Assembly (NCBI RefSeq): GCF_000003605.2
Contig: NW_003130861.1
Location: forward strand, 94,835-138,387
Source of the DNA: Saccoglossus kowalevskii
Lineage: Eukaryota; Hemichordata; Enteropneusta; Harrimaniidae
Direction: 5' to 3'
Length of the DNA stretch: 43,553 nt
Shown here: positions 33,161 to 43,553 of the stretch, piece by piece
Position numbering within the stretch: position 1 is the first letter of the stretch
How the letters are laid out: each line of letters starts with the position of its first letter
Position numbers and translations under genes: made by a program
Notes under the pieces: model-generated
Database searches by the model: none
What the model saw: the letters and a program-made list of their open reading frames with translations, nothing else
What the model was told of the DNA's origin: nothing

Positions 33161-36100
33161 AAAATTATACATTCCAATCCCATACGATTATTCGTATTGT
33201 AGGCTCATCCCATGTGCACTGTGCCCTGTGTTCAGTCAATTTAACAAATCTTGACAAATGTTTTTGATTGACACTATTCTATTTTTCTTCAGGTGCAGTC
33301 GGTGTCATTTTATCACGTATTTCTTTTTTGTGATGGTATGTTAGTATTTGGTGAGGATCGATATGATATTGAGGGTGAACTAGAGTGGGAACTTGCATCG
33401 CAATTGTCTGAATTCGACTGAGATACAGAATTGTTGAGCACTTCTGCAGCTAAAAATGGAGTGAAATAAGTGTTTCATCTTTGTTTGCTTATCTACATTC
33501 AACGAGATACTGGCATTTGTATTACTTGTACAAACACCAAGTTCACCTTGAGCACTGCTTGCAGTTATAAATTTACACAGTCATTGTCTCTTGTTGTACA
33601 ACCAACTACAAACACACCCAGCAAAATAAGCATCCTTACTTGAAACGGAACCAGATTGTTGAAGTTGAAGCAGATCATGTAGAATTTTCTTATTCCACCA
33701 ACTGTTACAAATGTACCCAAGCGAAAACATTATAATTCCTGATTTTTGCATTGTTTGCCAATTGCATGTTTCTTGCAATATTTCATTCAATCTCCATAAG
33801 GAGATTTTACGATTCGCTTTGCTCATAATTTTTTCTTCTGATGTAGGGTATCCAATAAAATTTGAATACATCCAGTATTGTTACAGTATATCCTTCAGAT
33901 TTTGTGTTGTTTTGACTGTGATGTCGGCCATTAATGTGATATATTTTTGCTGAACGGGTGAGTCAGTAATATTTTACATTCAACTCTTCAAAACACGGTG
34001 AAAAAGGACGGTCAACTGTCCTTTTAATGCAAATCAATTCCAGTTAAAATGCAGTATTTCCACGAATAATCACATACCAAAGTTAACACTAGGGTGTGAT
34101 AAATGCAATAGCTTTTAACAAAAGTGTACATACTGTTTGTTTGTCCAGATTTCAAACCTTGAGAAGATTCAAATTGATAGAGACATGGTCGGTGTTTGAA
34201 TGGAAAAGTTTTGCTCTTCTTAATGCATCATTTTGTACTATTTAAAATATTTTTTTTTAATATAATTAATATTAATTTCAGACTACCGGAAGTAAAATTT
34301 ACCATACATAGCTTGGTAAAATGCTGTTAAAAATTACCATAACGTTTGAAAATGTTATAGTTATACACATATCAATAATCGTCATGGCAGAGTATTATTA
34401 TAAGCCTTTCAGAAAGCAGCTGCATCGGGCCCAAGCAAAAGGAGGTTGGCATGAATCAGCATATTGCAACAATTATTTTATTATTGGACATCTACAATTA
34501 TAAAAACAAAAATAACTATTCAACAATTAGAAATCTACTTTGATTCCATCAAGTAATAATATGGCTATTGTATTAAGCAAATCATTAACAGTCAACACAC
34601 AGCGGTTGAAATATGAACGTAACTATAGAATGATGATAAACAACATTTATCAAGTAATTAACAAGTCTGAAACACCAATGAACAAAGAATTGTTATTACT
34701 GTATACATACCTAACAGGTGTCTTGATATACAACTATTCTCCAAGTGCTTCTGAGTGGTTGGGCCGGCTTCAAAGACTGACAAAGAAAGTTTAAATATAA
34801 CTTGTAAAAAGCATAATGAAATGAATAGTTTATATGTGATCATTTTCAGGTATGGACTGCAATATATACCAGCAGAAAGGATGGAGTTTACTCTTTATGT
34901 TCGTAATAGAAAGCATGATACTGAGGTTATGAGATCTTACACCGATTAACGTGAAGTGGAAGGTTGACAACCAAGTACTGCACAAGTGTATACTTTGTAG
35001 TTTTCTTGAGATAACGTACATCTTTTTTTCTGCTAGTAGTAATAATTCATGTCTAAGACTTGTTACTTGCGTACACGGCTAGTTGCATATTGATTCAAAC
35101 AATGATGTTCAAGGGTTACCTGGCACAAGTCATGTGAATATCAAGTTTCCAATAAAATCGGGGAAAGCATGCTTGAGAAACGATTGGTGACATATTTATT
35201 TTTTGGGGAATATAAATGGTCAAAAGTCAAGGCAAATGAAATAACTGTCATGCATCCGTCTATTAGAACTTTTATTTGTGCCAAAATGTGGTCGTGGCAT
35301 GTCCGAGAAATGTTGGTTGCCAACATACATTTTCAACCTGCTTTTCTATATAAACAACTATGTAAGGAGCATGATAATCTTACAGATATAAGGTTATGTG
35401 GGATGATACTCAAAATTATGGTAGTGTTTGCAGCAACTTCAATTTAAATATCAGTTATCAAGTTCAGCAATATTCTTCCAAATTAGTTTGGCCAACAACA
35501 GCTAGGTATTGATAAAGTGGGTCTTGTGCAACACATTGTTACTGAACATTAAAAAAAAAGATAAAGAATGGTGAATTTTTCCATACTCAGATACAAGAAA
35601 ATACTTGTTGAAGATTAGTCTGTAATTGCTTCTTGTGGCCATCATAGCAACGAATAGATTAATCCTATTGTACTGTTACAAGAAGAGCATATCTTTGTAA
35701 TGTTAACAACTACCGTTTTAATAGTTCCATTGACTGTTGTATAAATATGTTGATCTGGTTGACTGTCAACAATATTTCAAACGTAATCCAATGGTTAACA
35801 GTAGGTGCTTGATTTCTTTGTATTCTTTAACAATCACATTATGTAATTTATAAGATAAACCTTGGTGCAGGCATGTACCAACACTTTACTGAAATACAGC
35901 CAGTGTAGTATGCGATGTGAGAGTGCAGGGTGATCCATTCTATGATACGTTGTCTTTGAATGGCTGCGATGTTATGGCTGCTAACATAGGCAAAGTAGCA
36001 TTGCATGTTTGTTATTATTATGTTTTATTGTATTCTGATTATTTTAATGCATAATTTATTATCGCAATAAATTCATACATTAATTGGGGGGGTAGCTTTA

Positions 36101-36456
36101 CATAAATGTGTTTAAGAAAGTATGTGCAAGACAAGTTTTACACAATACATAATCCATATACATTTTGATGTGTGGTAATGTAAAAAGCAATGACGAAAAG
36201 CCAGATTTTTTTATTGATTAGGTGCAAAACAATAAAATTAAAGTATTTGTAAAAAAAAATATTTAATTCACACCCATATAATTTGCCACCGAATTTTTTG
36301 ATTTGTAGACTGATGGTTTTTAATTTCATGTGTCATTTATAAACAATTATTGGTACACTTCCTTGTAACAACACTATGCGAGTGCAAATAATGACACTTC
36401 ATGTGTAACAGTTATTAAGTGGTTTTAGTGGACACTATTGACATTTTGATTACTAT
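33161..36456. other. no gene recognised
   Basis: This 3.3 kb AT-rich stretch holds overlapping small ORFs. A 96-codon minus ORF at 33581-33871 may be the lost N-terminus of the adjacent Mutator-like gene, but it has no motif. An acceptor-like TTTTCAG near 34850 precedes a 26-codon open stretch (AERMEFTLYVRNRKHDTE). None is called. Confidence 0.35.
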
Positions 36457-37001
36457 TTACCACTGAATTCTGATTGAGTTGTGCATATAGGGTAATCTCA
36501 ACTTGATCCTTCCAAGATCATCTATGGTGATCTCTGGTTTTTTCACTATGAACTCTATAACTGATAAATTCTTTGATGAATTCCTAATTTCGTTGATTAG
36601 GCGCAGCAAAAATACACGAGTGGTAATACTCATGCTGTTCATGAAGTAGCTACTGTGGCCAGTGTCTCTGAGAAGTTTAGCAGTCAGTGAATTTACTACC
36701 TTTTAATTCTGGTACATTACTAATTCTTTGCAGCACGTCTTCATACTGGACTCGTGGAATAAGTCAAACATTGCATACTGTGCACTCACTCCAGTTATTG
36801 GATGAAATTCATGATCCATCATTGTTTGACAACCACTGCCTCTACAAAAGCCATGTTCACTCAGGGAAAATAAACTACCATTTTCTTTGGCTGGTGCTTG
36901 AATGTCAGTAGAATATGCAAATAGTCTCTTGTGCCTTCCATTCTTAGTGGGCATTTCATTTCATACACTATCCCGTGTGGACAGATTGCTGCAAGAACAC
37001 C
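36457..37001 (-). pseudogene. HMGXB3-like transposase-derived remnant
   Basis: From the 5' end on minus: GVLAAICPHGIVYEMKCPLR, then TRDYLHILLTFKHQPKKMVV ending at a TGA (36861-36863). A second frame has HPITGVSAQYAMFDLFHESS (about 36810-36750). A third (36642-36457) has MNSMSITTRVFLLRLINEIR. The CPHG-V-Y..K..L..E..RD, HP-TG-S..Y..FD.FHE.N and N.M....+.FL.R series is one I know from cnidarian and mollusc proteins usually named HMG domain-containing protein 3-like. Two frame changes and one stop break it. An acceptor-like CTTAG lies at 37001. Confidence 0.6.
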
Positions 37002-38586
37002 TAAGAATTGAGACAGATGAATTCAGTATTTAAATTAACGTTTTTTGAGGTGAACGATATCTAGGTTACCAAACACCACATTATTTGTATATGTTATTAG
37101 TTACATGATATTTTTAGGTAATTCTGTTTTTTCTGCTTACCTGATGCGCCCAATATTTGAGCGAAGTTCTTATTTGTGTAGTGTTTTTAATAAATGCTGT
37201 CTGTCGCTCATTAACATTTATTAAGCTAAAATGACCTATTTGTATATATTGTTTGACCCATTGGTTTAATTGGGTTTTAAATACTTACTACCTCAGAATA
37301 GTGCAATAGTTCAGTTAGTCTCTCTCTCTCTCAATAACCTCACCGTTCAGTACTTCTTGCCCGTCTGTGTTAAAAGCTATGTCGTTTTTTTCTTTTGTTT
37401 ACCAATCCAATTGTGCCCAGTATGTATACGATTGTGAAATGAAACAATTATATACATGTTGTGTGTTTAAGTTAGGAGTGAATTCATGCTAAAATGTGTT
37501 AGTGATCAGGAGGATATGAACACATGAGTGAAGTTTGAGGGCAAAATGCTGTTAAATTAACATTTTCAATTCCCTATCTTTCGGCGAATATTTTTGTCAT
37601 TTTTTCCAAGTTTCCAGTTTCATGCTCGCCTTGGCTACCAGTATCCTTGTAGGACAGCAGGGCCATTTTGACTGCCAGGTCGCTTGTCTACTGTCGATTG
37701 ATAAAAGGGTTCATGGAGAGAACAGCATGAAACATTGTGATTTTAATGTGATCAAGGTTTCAATAGGTTTTGCACCCAATTTATATCTTTCATCATCTAA
37801 TGATTAGGAATTTTGTTATAGTTCGATTTTTTACACTACTGTGCTTTATGCTCTTGTAATTATCTCTTTCATGACTTACCTCCACAATTAACCTGCCTCA
37901 AATTACTTACTAATGAGTATAACAACATGTTTCATTAAATTTGGCATAATGTTGACATCGATTTGTAACACTTATCTGTGGTTAGTATGTGCTGCATTAA
38001 TCAAGATTTCGCTCTTAAATGCAAGTCTACACATGTGTAGTATATCATAGCTGTGTCAGACTTTGTGTGGAATGCAAGAAAGTTTGTACATTTATAATGT
38101 ACATTGCCCACTTGATTATCACACCTTATTAACTCGGCTGTCAACAAACATGACAGAACAGAGCTATTCATATAGGTTTTTTAACTTTTACTTGAAAACT
38201 ACAAGCTTTGATACTTGGTATGTAGGTACCAAGGTGGACCTTTATCAGATTTGTTTTAGCAAATATTTCTGGTAAAAAAAGAAAAGAATTAATTATTTGG
38301 CTGTTGCCATGGTAAACTACCATGGTCGTGATATGGCAAGAACATTATCTACTTTGTTTTTAGGACAAGCGACCTAATGATGAAATATCTCGGTATCTCT
38401 CTATGCTAAGCATGATTAATTTATCAAAACTTTCATAGTCAAGTATAAACTTGCCATTCAATTGGAAATCTGCTTTTCTATTTATATCCTGAGACTGAAA
38501 GATGCATTGAAAACAATAATTCGTGATTTCTAAAAATCTCAACATTGTTTAGTGCTTGCATAATGCAATTACAGATGATATATTGG
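37002..38586. other. no gene recognised; small repeats only
   Basis: Contains a (TC)n run at about 37321-37332 and a perfect hairpin CCATGGTA-AAC-TACCATGG at 38307-38325. Segments near 37570-37620 and 38220-38260 resemble 28560-28640. No coding frame is convincing. Confidence 0.4.
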
Positions 38587-39195
38587 TTCTCGGTCAACTG
38601 CCCCTCCTAGGACAACTATCCCCCGGACAACTGTTTAATCCTGATGTTGGTATAAAAACACAACATGGTGTATAATATTTTCCCAAGTGCATACACAGCA
38701 ACAATGTTTTAATACATTTTCTGACGTAATTTGTAATTTAAATTCTGATCTCAGACTGGCTTGAAATAATTGGTCTATCAAGCCAGAAGAAACAAGTGAT
38801 CAGTGCGCAAGTTGACTGTGGCGCACTTGAATACACTATACTGCAACTCGTAATACAATTTGGTTCGTTATTACAAAATGCTCCTTCACAAATGTGAATG
38901 CTTTGACAGTGCTGTTTTATTGTTATTCTGCTGTAATTATGATTATGTTATGCCCTGCAACACTCCAAACTGTTGGTTGTTCTTGGCATGATGTGTGTCG
39001 GCTTATTGCAGTTTCATTATGGCCCTGCATTTTAGGTTTGTTAATTGATTCTTGTGTTTTCTTTTCCATCTTGGCTCTCTCACGATTATATTTGAAATAT
39101 GCATCAACCGAATTCGGAAATATTCCATAGATTTGAATATCAAACCTGAAACTGATCTATGAATGCTAAACAGGGGGCAGTTGTTCTAGAACCGA
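38587..39195. mobile_element. possible 0.6 kb element with CAACTGCCCC inverted ends
   Basis: GGTCAACTGCCCCTCCTAGG near 38592, followed by two further GGACAACT copies, faces GGGGGCAGTTGTTCTAGAAC near 39173 in inverted orientation. CGGACAACTGCCCC-type clusters are a motif I associate with invertebrate MITE-like repeats. The arms match over only 10-14 bp. The 78-codon hydrophobic ORF inside (38894-39130) is probably spurious. Confidence 0.35.
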
Positions 39196-39310
39196 TATAA
39201 AGTACACTGAAGGGAACCTAAATTTGAACCATATTCTCACCTATAGTGTGAAGTCAGATTAACAAATGTTTTTTTGTTTCAAGTTGCTGACTAACATTTT
39301 GGCATTCAAT

Positions 39311-39336
39311 ACAAATTCAATTCAATTCAATTCAAA
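39311..39336. repeat. (TTCAA)n microsatellite
   Basis: AAATTCAATTCAATTCAATT and the bases after it, four to five units. Confidence 0.8.
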
Positions 39337-39540
39337 TCAGAATAACTGAGAAAACTGCAGTTAGAAATAAATAGTGTGGAAGGGTGAATTGCATGAGCTT
39401 GTGCAGTGACGTCAGTTTTAATAATGGAGACAATTTGACTAAAGTTTTTGTTCAGATTAGAATGAGACTGAGCGCGAAACGAACCTGAATCAAACTGAAC
39501 GCTGTCTTCACACTCGTCATACACATGACAATTATTATGC

Positions 39541-39564
39541 ACTCTCTCTCTATATATATATATG
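39541..39564. repeat. (CT)n(AT)n microsatellite
   Basis: A CTCTCTCT run passes directly into a TATATATATATA run. Confidence 0.85.
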
Positions 39565-39738
39565 CAGCCTTAGTGTTGAAATTGATGTCTCAGTATTATA
39601 AGATGATGTATAGTAACTACATTCGTATGTTATTAACTTTGACTTGCAGTATGGAGTTGGACCACGAAAATATTCTTTGAGGAAAATGTTTGAAATGTAG
39701 TTGTTTTTATACTGCTCGCACCAGACTAAATCAAATAT

Positions 39739-40060
39739 CCTCGGGGCGGACATCCGGGCATTTTCTACCGCCTGGCAACCCTCGCGGTGAAAACAAAGAC
39801 CAAAAACTCACAGAAAACGGTACTTTGCGATGGTTGTTGAGAGTCCCCTGAACAGTGTAACAAGATTAGCCCTACGTGTGTAACATATATGAATTTGGTT
39901 GTTCGGGATTACTTCAAAGTTGAGTTTGTGTTGTTTTCTCGAGTTTTCACCGGCTCCACCGGCGTTCCAGAGCAGCGCGCACAAAGCCCATAGAAATACG
40001 TGGTACAGTGGTGCGCGTCTTAGCAACGTAGAACGTCCGCGACATGGCTCCGCCCCCGAG
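39739..40060. mobile_element. 0.32 kb MITE with diverged TIRs and AATAT flanks
   Basis: The left end has CTCGGGGCGGACATCCGGGC then TTCTACCGCCTGGCAACC. The reverse complement of the right end has CTCGGGGGCGGAGCCATGTC then GTTCTACGTTGCTAAGACGC. The arms are similar over about 50 bp. AATAT precedes (39734-39738) and follows (40061-40065), a candidate target duplication. The segment is far more GC-rich than its surroundings. The 100-codon minus ORF across it is a by-product. Confidence 0.6.
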
Positions 40061-40211
40061 AATATGCGGTGCTTGTAGCTGTATGGCAAGGGAACATGTA
40101 ACATTTTCATTATACTGTTTTAATAGGTATTGTGTTTATGATGGTATAGTTAATTGAATGGAAAAAATAATTTAAACTTAGAAAAACATAAATATTTTCC
40201 TAACGTTTACG

Positions 40212-40600
40212 ATGGCAACCAAATCTTTGTGTACTAAAAATTTAGTGAATAATTTGCTGCCTTTATCCAAAGTTCTGATAAGAGAGAATTAGCAAAACAA
40301 TTGTATGATTCTAAAATTTGTATTTGTAAATGTTGCAATAATTTGTAATTTATTTCTAACTTTAAGGATGAATTGGATATCTGCTTGACAATTACTCTTC
40401 ACTTCAAATGGTCATGTGAACCAGCTAACTCATTTAATGAGTTATTTTACCTCCATTACTTTTATTTTTGTTGTTGTGTCAACAGTCTGCAAGATCATGC
40501 CAACTGTGTGCCTGCTCCAGTTTTAAAAGTGCTGGCGCTGAAGTCAAAACAGAATGTGTGGGCACCATGTCACAATGCACACACCTTCGAAGAAAAATAG
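40212..40600 (+). pseudogene. decayed Cys-rich N-terminal fragments of an unidentified (possibly transposon) protein
   Basis: The start at 40212 reads MATKSLCTKNLVNNLLPLSK. After a shift comes DKRELAKQLYDSKICICKCC, a stop, then FKDELDICL. Further on, after an acceptor-like GTGTCAACAG (about 40483), another frame reads RSCQLCACSSFKSAGAEVKT and ECVGTMSQCTHLRRK. Alternating Cys pairs and basic helices suggest a zinc-binding protein. No family was recognised. Confidence 0.3.
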
Positions 40601-42673
40601 TGAGTTTTTAGCTGCATGTGATCTTACTAAATTATTAATTCTTGCTGTAAAATTATTCAAATTAGGTAAAGCAGAATTAGGCTATTTTATTTTGATCATG
40701 TCCAAATTTCAGTGTACGAAGTATTTACCCAATTTGCAAAATTTTAAGGATTTTTTTTTCATAATTTTGAATTATACAGACAATTACTGACATTGCTTCT
40801 AAAAGCACAGAGTGGAAGCTTATGTCATCGCAATGTCAGTCTGTATGCGTGTACGTGTGTCTGTGCACGATGTTGCTCTACTGTTACATGACAAACCAAT
40901 GAGCAGATTTGAATGAAACTTCACAGTACGATGCTGTAGAATAATTGTCAGATTTGATTAGACATTGGTAGTAAGTTTAAATATTAAATATTAATGAGAG
41001 TTTATTAGGTTCTTAATTGTGACTTTATGCTCTGAATGATATTTCAAGTACCAACTGGCAGATTTGGTTGAAACTCGGCTATAGTACATTATATAACTGT
41101 TACAGTTTAGAGGTGATATAACTTTGGTTACAGGTTACTACATATCATACATGAAGTTGATTTGCAGTATTCTAATTACTCTAATTATTTTTTTGAATTT
41201 CGCGGGTGAATGTTGCAGGTTCCAGTAGTGTTGAAAGAGATAGTCAGTTAATTTTTTTTCTATGTCTAATTAAACACACATTGTGAAGGATTGAAAGTAT
41301 TGGTAAGTGTCAAAATATGCTTTCCAAGCTACACTTTCACTGAAAATGGCAGATTTGACATTACAAGCTGTCCACAGTACTTATTGTCTGTTGTCTATAC
41401 ATTTGTTTTATGACATTTATGTGTATGGTTGGGAATCAAACTATATACATGTTAACAGAGCTATATTCAATTGTAAGGTGATGTAAGGTGATGTTTGTTT
41501 TAGCAGTAAGATGAAGATCTAGGTGAGAAGGAGTTTTCAAGGTGTGTAACTGCACTTTACTCTTTACAACTACCATTTTGACATGGCATCAGCTGCCTTC
41601 ACTTTGAATGCATATAATATTACAATAAATCACAGTAGATATGAGTAACTATAGGAACCAGAATCTTACTGATTTCATAGTTGACAGCTATCTGCTGAAA
41701 ATAAAAACATTCATGTTAACCCGTATAAACACAAGCTTAAAGATTAATTATTTTTTTCTATTCAATCCACAAGTATTTGTAGACATAATGACCTTTTCAG
41801 TTTGCAGGGAACAGACACTTTTTTTGATGATGCACTGTATAAGCCAAATTATTTCATGTACTAAGATCTCATTTAGCTAATATCCTAACTATTATGAATC
41901 TGTACTATTTGCACTGAATGATATGCATTATGTTTTGTGTTAAAATGGTCACAAAACCAAGTTGTTATCACTCTATGTCCAACATACATATACTTAAAAA
42001 GAAAAAAAGTGTATCTTGCAATAATGTTGAGCCATTGATATTCATAGATAGCTCAGCTTCAGCAAAACTTGTGGATTTAGCGCAAATTGCAAGTAAAAAT
42101 TTGGGTACATATTAATATGATTTGTATTTTCTAGTGATATATGTGGCTATTGATTTGCATTTACCAGCAGCATGTGTCATTTGAATTCCCATTATATTGT
42201 ATATACTGTAGTTGATTAAGAAAAACAACTACATTTTATCAAAACATTTTCTGATTCAGTAAGGATTAAAATTTTCTTAATGTATTCATTCTTGCTTCCA
42301 ATGATGCTTTCTTGATTAAATTGTATTTTTGCATGTCTTAATTTGGATGAGAACATATCGATTATTTGACTGTTGTTAATCTATGCTGATTATTTCAGCA
42401 TGTCCACAAGTTCATTTTCAAAGTATACCAAAACAAAAAGCTGCAAAACACATAATAGAATCATGTTTAAATCAAAAAAGTTTATTTTCATGTTGTGTTG
42501 TCTTCTAATAGATTATTTCAAATCCAATTTATTTGCAAACAAAATGTACTGTAACAAATAAAATCCATTCTAGTTCTTTATATTCAATTCTTATTGAATG
42601 TTACAACAATCATATTTAGATGTGTACAAGCATTACTAGTAAAACAGGTTTGATGAATATATTATAATGAACT
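40601..42673. other. no gene recognised; faint tandem repeat near 40890-41100
   Basis: AGCAGATTTGAATGAAACTT (40902) and GGCAGATTTGGTTGAAACTC (41057) with similar following bases suggest an old duplication of about 155 bp. The remainder is AT-rich without motifs. Confidence 0.35.
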
Positions 42674-43553
42674 GTTGGTGATCCGCTCCGCTAGGATTGC
42701 CCTTATAATCACTTTTGTCGTTTTGTGTGTGTGTCTGTACATTTCCAGTGTTTTCACGTATGATTTCTTCTGTGATTTTTTTGGCTTGGCCGAATTCGTT
42801 CAAACTTGGCAGGTAGGTCACGCCTTCACCCTAGTTACTAGGAAAAATCTGAAAAAAAATTTTGGCCCACCGTTGCAACAGCCAAAAAACTGATTTTTGG
42901 ATAGCTTCGCGCCAAATGTATCTCCTCCTACAAATTTGGGATAAAACACTTCAGACATAGCTCATTCTACTCAGCTTGAGTGTGGGCACAAAGTTACTAT
43001 TTGAATTTTTGATATCTGTTTTCATTACCGAGAAATTTGACCCCAAAGTTGGGGTAACTTTTCACCAGCAACGGCTTGTAACTCCTCTGTGATTTTTTCG
43101 GCTCGGCTGGTTTTGTTCATACTTCACAGGTAGGTCGTGCCGTCACTAATTGGAAAACAATCCTGGCCCACCACTGCCATTCCAACATCCAAAAACTGAT
43201 TTTTGAATATTTTCGCCCCAAATGTATTACCTCCTACCAGTTTTGTACAGTCAGCTGGCATTGGTGTCGCTGGGTGTGCCGTGTTCGCAGTTTTTCGCCA
43301 ATAAAAAAATAACTAAGGCAACAACTCACGGTTTTTCAGCATTTTTGTAATAAAGACATTATTCTCCATCAATAATCCGCCTAAAACAGGAACATTTCTA
43401 CTAATTCTTGTGTTTTTTCGACGTTTTTCGAAAAACCTGCGATTAGGCTGCGAAAGTAGAACATTCCGGAGGGGGCGAAACGGAAGAGCCAAATTTAACG
43501 TGTAAAAATAGAACGCGTATTTTGACCTCTATGCGGTCATGCCAAAGAGCCCT
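42674..43553. mobile_element. second copy of the 1.6 kb element, inverted relative to 24414-26031 and cut by the window edge
   Basis: It starts TTGGTGATCCGCTCCGCTAG and matches the reverse complement of about 25150-26031 to the last base of the window, with scattered substitutions and small indels. The tandem monomers (gatttttttggcttggcc at about 42774 and gattttttcggctcggctgg at about 43090) are present as in the first copy. A 72-codon ORF shared with the other copy (FFCDFFGLA, FVQTWQVGH) is probably incidental. Confidence 0.8.

Noticed and set aside
33581-33871. 96-codon minus ORF as N-terminus of the nearby Mutator-like remnant
   Set aside because: Position and strand fit, but no sequence feature ties it to that family.
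38894-39130. 78-codon hydrophobic ORF that could be a small membrane protein
   Set aside because: Lies within a putative small element, in T-rich sequence where hydrophobic frames arise by chance; no homologue recognised.
42675-42893. 72-codon ORF conserved between the two copies of the 1.6 kb element
   Set aside because: The whole non-coding element is conserved to the same degree and the ORF covers part of a tandem monomer; conservation does not argue for protein selection.
1-43553. tRNA, rRNA and CRISPR features
   Set aside because: Looked for TTC-rA-type tRNA boxes, rRNA-like conserved blocks and regularly spaced repeats by eye; none found.

Overview
This is an AT-rich animal (metazoan) genomic window, most likely from a marine invertebrate. 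The evidence is GT-AG introns, low coding density, assembly gaps, and transposase families (THAP-type, Mutator-like with a PML-type exonuclease, hAT/ZNF862-like, HMGXB3-like) that I know mainly from cnidarian, mollusc and similar genomes. The exact phylum cannot be read from the sequence. I see no intact host gene, rRNA, tRNA or CRISPR. Nearly everything recognisable is a decayed or nested mobile element, so most long ORFs are spurious and the real coding signal lies in broken frames.

Layout. 1-1086 (minus): ORF1/gag-like protein of a retroelement, running off the left edge. 1930-5607 (plus): decayed DDE-type transposase of a family I recognise but cannot name, with a TDE..K / MSD / CxxH / E series and a clean terminal intron. 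8968-11520 (minus): Mutator-like transposase fused to a PML-type DEDDh exonuclease, with one clean intron and a small TTAA-flanked MITE inside. 12362-13930 (plus): internally deleted hAT/ZNF862-like transposase. 14944-21215: several short unassigned eroded ORFs, including an acidic two-exon one, a SAM-like one and a Cys-rich one.

21254-27309 is the most interesting object: a roughly 6 kb transposon bounded by long inverted repeats and TTAA. It carries two genes pointing inwards, one from each repeat. The plus gene encodes a domain like the zinc-binding cytoplasmic ballast of the P2X7 receptor. The minus gene encodes a THAP-domain transposase. Both are damaged, and a 1.6 kb element (24414-26031) plus a GC-richer segment sit inside.

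Right part. 28865-29092: tesmin-like CXC remnant. 29273-30686: tandem duplication interrupted by a gap. 32199-32325: palindromic MITE. 32740-33160 (minus): second Mutator-like remnant. 36457-37001 (minus): HMGXB3-like transposase remnant. 39739-40060: MITE. 42674-43553: second, inverted copy of the element at 24414-26031, cut by the window edge.

Family assignments rest on motifs recognised by eye and need profile searches. Splice sites and repeat pairings were read directly from the sequence.
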